Source of the DNA: Chitinophagaceae bacterium
GTDB lineage: Bacteria; Bacteroidota; Bacteroidia; Chitinophagales; Chitinophagaceae
Assembly: GCA_025455665.1 (NCBI GenBank)
Contig: JALOMC010000149.1
Location: forward strand, 1-6,304
DNA: 6,304 nt
Direction of reading: 5' to 3'
Part shown: positions 5,447 to 6,304 of the stretch, in pieces
Layout: every line of letters starts with the position of its first letter
Position numbering within the stretch: position 1 is the first letter of the stretch
Position numbers and translations under genes: made by a program
The notes under the pieces: model-generated
Told to the model about the DNA's origin: nothing
What the model saw: the letters and a program-made list of their open reading frames with translations, nothing else
Databases searched by the model: none

Positions 5447-5749
5447 CTAGCTTCTTTCTTGCTTCAGGATGGCACCGGCCGGGCTATAGGTAATTTGCCA
5501 GCGCACTGCATTCGACAGGAACTCTACTTTGTAGTTGCCGTCTTTCAGCAGCTTCCACTGCATGCTACCTGCCGATGGCCATGCCTGGGTAAAAACGGAC
5601 ATAACGGCGGCGGGCACCTGGCTGGCAGGTATGTTATTGCCGCCCGAAAAATTGTCTTCTACTGAGCTGCTGGCATTATCCAGTACTTTTTCGCAAGCTA
5701 CCTGGCTGGTGCAGGCAATTACTACCAGGGCCATCAAAAGTTTTTTCAT
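5447..5749 (-). CDS. PepSY-like small exported protein, probable lipoprotein
   Basis: Starting at the ATG at 5749 the protein has 100 residues. MKKLLMALVVIACTSQVAC is a typical signal peptide: two lysines, a hydrophobic core, and Cys19 preceded by V-A. The lipobox is imperfect, with Gln at -3, so lipidation is likely but not sure. After a Ser/Asn-rich linker (about 20-40), residues 41-100 read PASQVPAAVMSVF, then WPSAG, MQWKLLKDGNYKVEF, WQITYSPAGAIL. This is the P-x-x-V-x-x-x-F...W-x-x-x...G-x-Y-x-V-x-F...Y-x-x-x-G-x-x-L pattern of the PepSY-like (BLIP-like, DUF2874-type) family common in Bacteroidota periplasms. Only one such repeat fits, whereas some relatives carry two. The frame stays open upstream to an ATG at 5812, but that extension (MYPLIGRASLQ...) overlaps the promoter elements and would bury the signal peptide, so I reject it. 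Function is unknown. Confidence 0.8.
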   Translation of the reverse strand: MKKLLMALVVIACTSQVACEKVLDNASSSVEDNFSGGNNIPASQVPAAVMSVFTQAWPSAGSMQWKLLKDGNYKVEFLSNAVRWQITYSPAGAILKQERS

Positions 5750-5782
5750 GTTTGCAGTTGTTGTTGTGTTGAATAATGACTG

Positions 5783-5813
5783 CAAACTAGCTCGCCCTAT
5801 CAATGGGTACAAA
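5783..5813 (-). promoter_or_regulatory. Bacteroidota-type promoter for the PepSY-like gene
   Basis: On the minus strand a TTTG (complement of 5810-5813) is followed after 19 bp by CTAGTTTG (complement of 5783-5790). The -33 TTTG and the spacing fit the Bacteroidota consensus TTTG-N19/20-TAnnTTTG; the -7 box keeps TTTG but has TAG directly before it, so it is one base short of TAnn. It lies 34 bp before the ATG at 5749, which supports that start. Confidence 0.45.
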
Positions 5814-5844
5814 GCAGGCTGACCGAAGCCGGCAAACAGCCTGC
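5814..5844 (-). terminator. Weak hairpin downstream of the Dps-like gene
   Basis: GCAGGCT (5814-5820) and AGCCTGC (5838-5844) form a 7-bp stem with a 17-nt loop. On the minus strand it is followed by TTTGTA, a poor T run. It is 44-74 bp past the Dps-like stop, so it may end that transcript. The TTTG after it is also the proposed -33 box of the next gene. Confidence 0.25.
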
Positions 5845-5887
5845 CGAACGCCGAAAAGCCGGTACTGAAGCTTGAGAAGGGGGACGT

Positions 5888-6304
5888 TTATTTGTTCAGA
5901 AACGCCGAATACATCCAGATCAGTTTTTCCTGTGCTCTGATGTAGTCACTCATCAGGGCATTGGTGCCTTCATCGTTGGCGTCGGCACTCAGTTGCAAAA
6001 TATCACGCTGCAGGGGCATGATCTTCGAAAAGGCTTGCAGAATATCGGCTACAGCCTCAAACCCATCCGACACCTGCTTGCTCTCTTTTACAGAAGATGT
6101 TTTAGCATAATCGCTGTAGTTGTGCTGCGGGGTGCCACCCAGCGTCAGGATGCGCTCAGCTATCTCATCTATTTTCAGCAGCAGGTCATTGTACAGTTCT
6201 TCAAACTTCAGGTGCAGTTCAAAAAACTTTTCGCCCTTGATATTCCAGTGGTAGCCACGGGTATTTTGATAAAAAATGGAATAGTTGGCCAGCAGTTCGT
6301 TCAG
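5888..6304 (-). CDS. dps: Dps / ferritin-like DNA-binding protein, N-terminus beyond window
   Basis: The minus-strand frame is open from the right edge (6304) to the TAA at 5890-5888, giving the last 138 residues of a Dps-family protein. These proteins form hollow 12-mers that oxidise and store iron, and some bind DNA. The visible part has RGYHWNIKGEKFFELHLKF (16-34 of the fragment) and then EELYNDLLLKIDEIAERIL. The residues H19, H31, E35, D46 and E50 have the spacing of the intersubunit ferroxidase site of Dps (two His from one subunit; Asp and Glu from the other), with Glu where Asp is usual at the third position. TLGGTPQHNYSDY follows, as expected, and the C-terminus ends in SAFLNK with no long Lys-rich tail. 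A GTG at about 6073 lies within the gene and is not the start. The missing N-terminus is probably 10-20 residues, judged by family length of about 155-160. Confidence 0.93.
   Translation of the reverse strand: MNELLANYSIFYQNTRGYHWNIKGEKFFELHLKFEELYNDLLLKIDEIAERILTLGGTPQHNYSDYAKTSSVKESKQVSDGFEAVADILQAFSKIMPLQRDILQLSADANDEGTNALMSDYIRAQEKLIWMYSAFLNK

Noticed and set aside
5750..5812. N-terminal extension of the PepSY-like protein from an ATG at 5812
   Set aside because: The extra 21 residues would place the signal peptide inside the protein and overlap the TTTG-N19-TTTG promoter; the ATG at 5749 is the natural start.
5535..5822. Plus-strand open frames over the PepSY-like gene
   Set aside because: They are complementary to a signal peptide and a PepSY-like domain on the minus strand; no domain is seen on the plus strand.
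1..6304. Mobile element, CRISPR array, tRNA or rRNA, or defence system
   Set aside because: I found no transposase, terminal inverted repeats, regularly spaced repeats, tRNA cloverleaf or rRNA sequence. The genes are ordinary chromosomal types with even composition.

Overview
The window looks like ordinary chromosomal DNA from a member of the Bacteroidota, probably a Chitinophagaceae-like relative. This is an inference from gene content and style. The evidence is: a topoisomerase I with C-terminal G-R-F-G-P repeats and a Lys/Ala tail instead of zinc ribbons; a DUF2520 Rossmann protein; a PepSY-like small lipoprotein; almost no Shine-Dalgarno sequences before the starts; and promoter-like TTTG / TAnnTTTG elements. 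Base composition looks even, in the low-to-mid 50s % GC by eye, and I see no mobile element, tRNA, rRNA or CRISPR array.

Layout. Positions 1-527 hold the N-terminal part of a minus-strand Rossmann/DUF2520 protein that runs off the left edge. A 64-bp divergent promoter region separates it from a plus-strand alpha/beta hydrolase (592-1461). After a 134-bp gap with GC-rich alternating hairpins comes the centrepiece, topA (1596-4184), followed 33 bp later by a two-helix membrane protein with a YcxB-like domain (4218-4793). A perfect 12-bp-stem hairpin at 4848-4876 closes this plus-strand block and can also serve the convergent minus-strand genes.

The right third is read leftward: a stand-alone isoamylase-early-set/CBM48-like domain protein (4940-5236), a PepSY-like putative lipoprotein (5447-5749), and a Dps/ferritin-like protein cut by the right edge (5888-6304). 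The gene-free stretch 5237-5446 is rich in inverted repeats and contains a likely minus-strand terminator, a perfect DnaA-box 9-mer and GACTG/CAGTC palindromes. No gene-free stretch exceeds 300 bp.

How the genes work together. topA relaxes negative supercoils, Dps protects DNA and stores iron, and the two small minus-strand proteins look like single-domain binding or envelope proteins. There is no clear pathway link between them. I find no convincing new multi-gene system. The parts most worth a second look are the structured intergenic region 5284-5438, the TopA tail, and the small uncharacterised proteins next to it.
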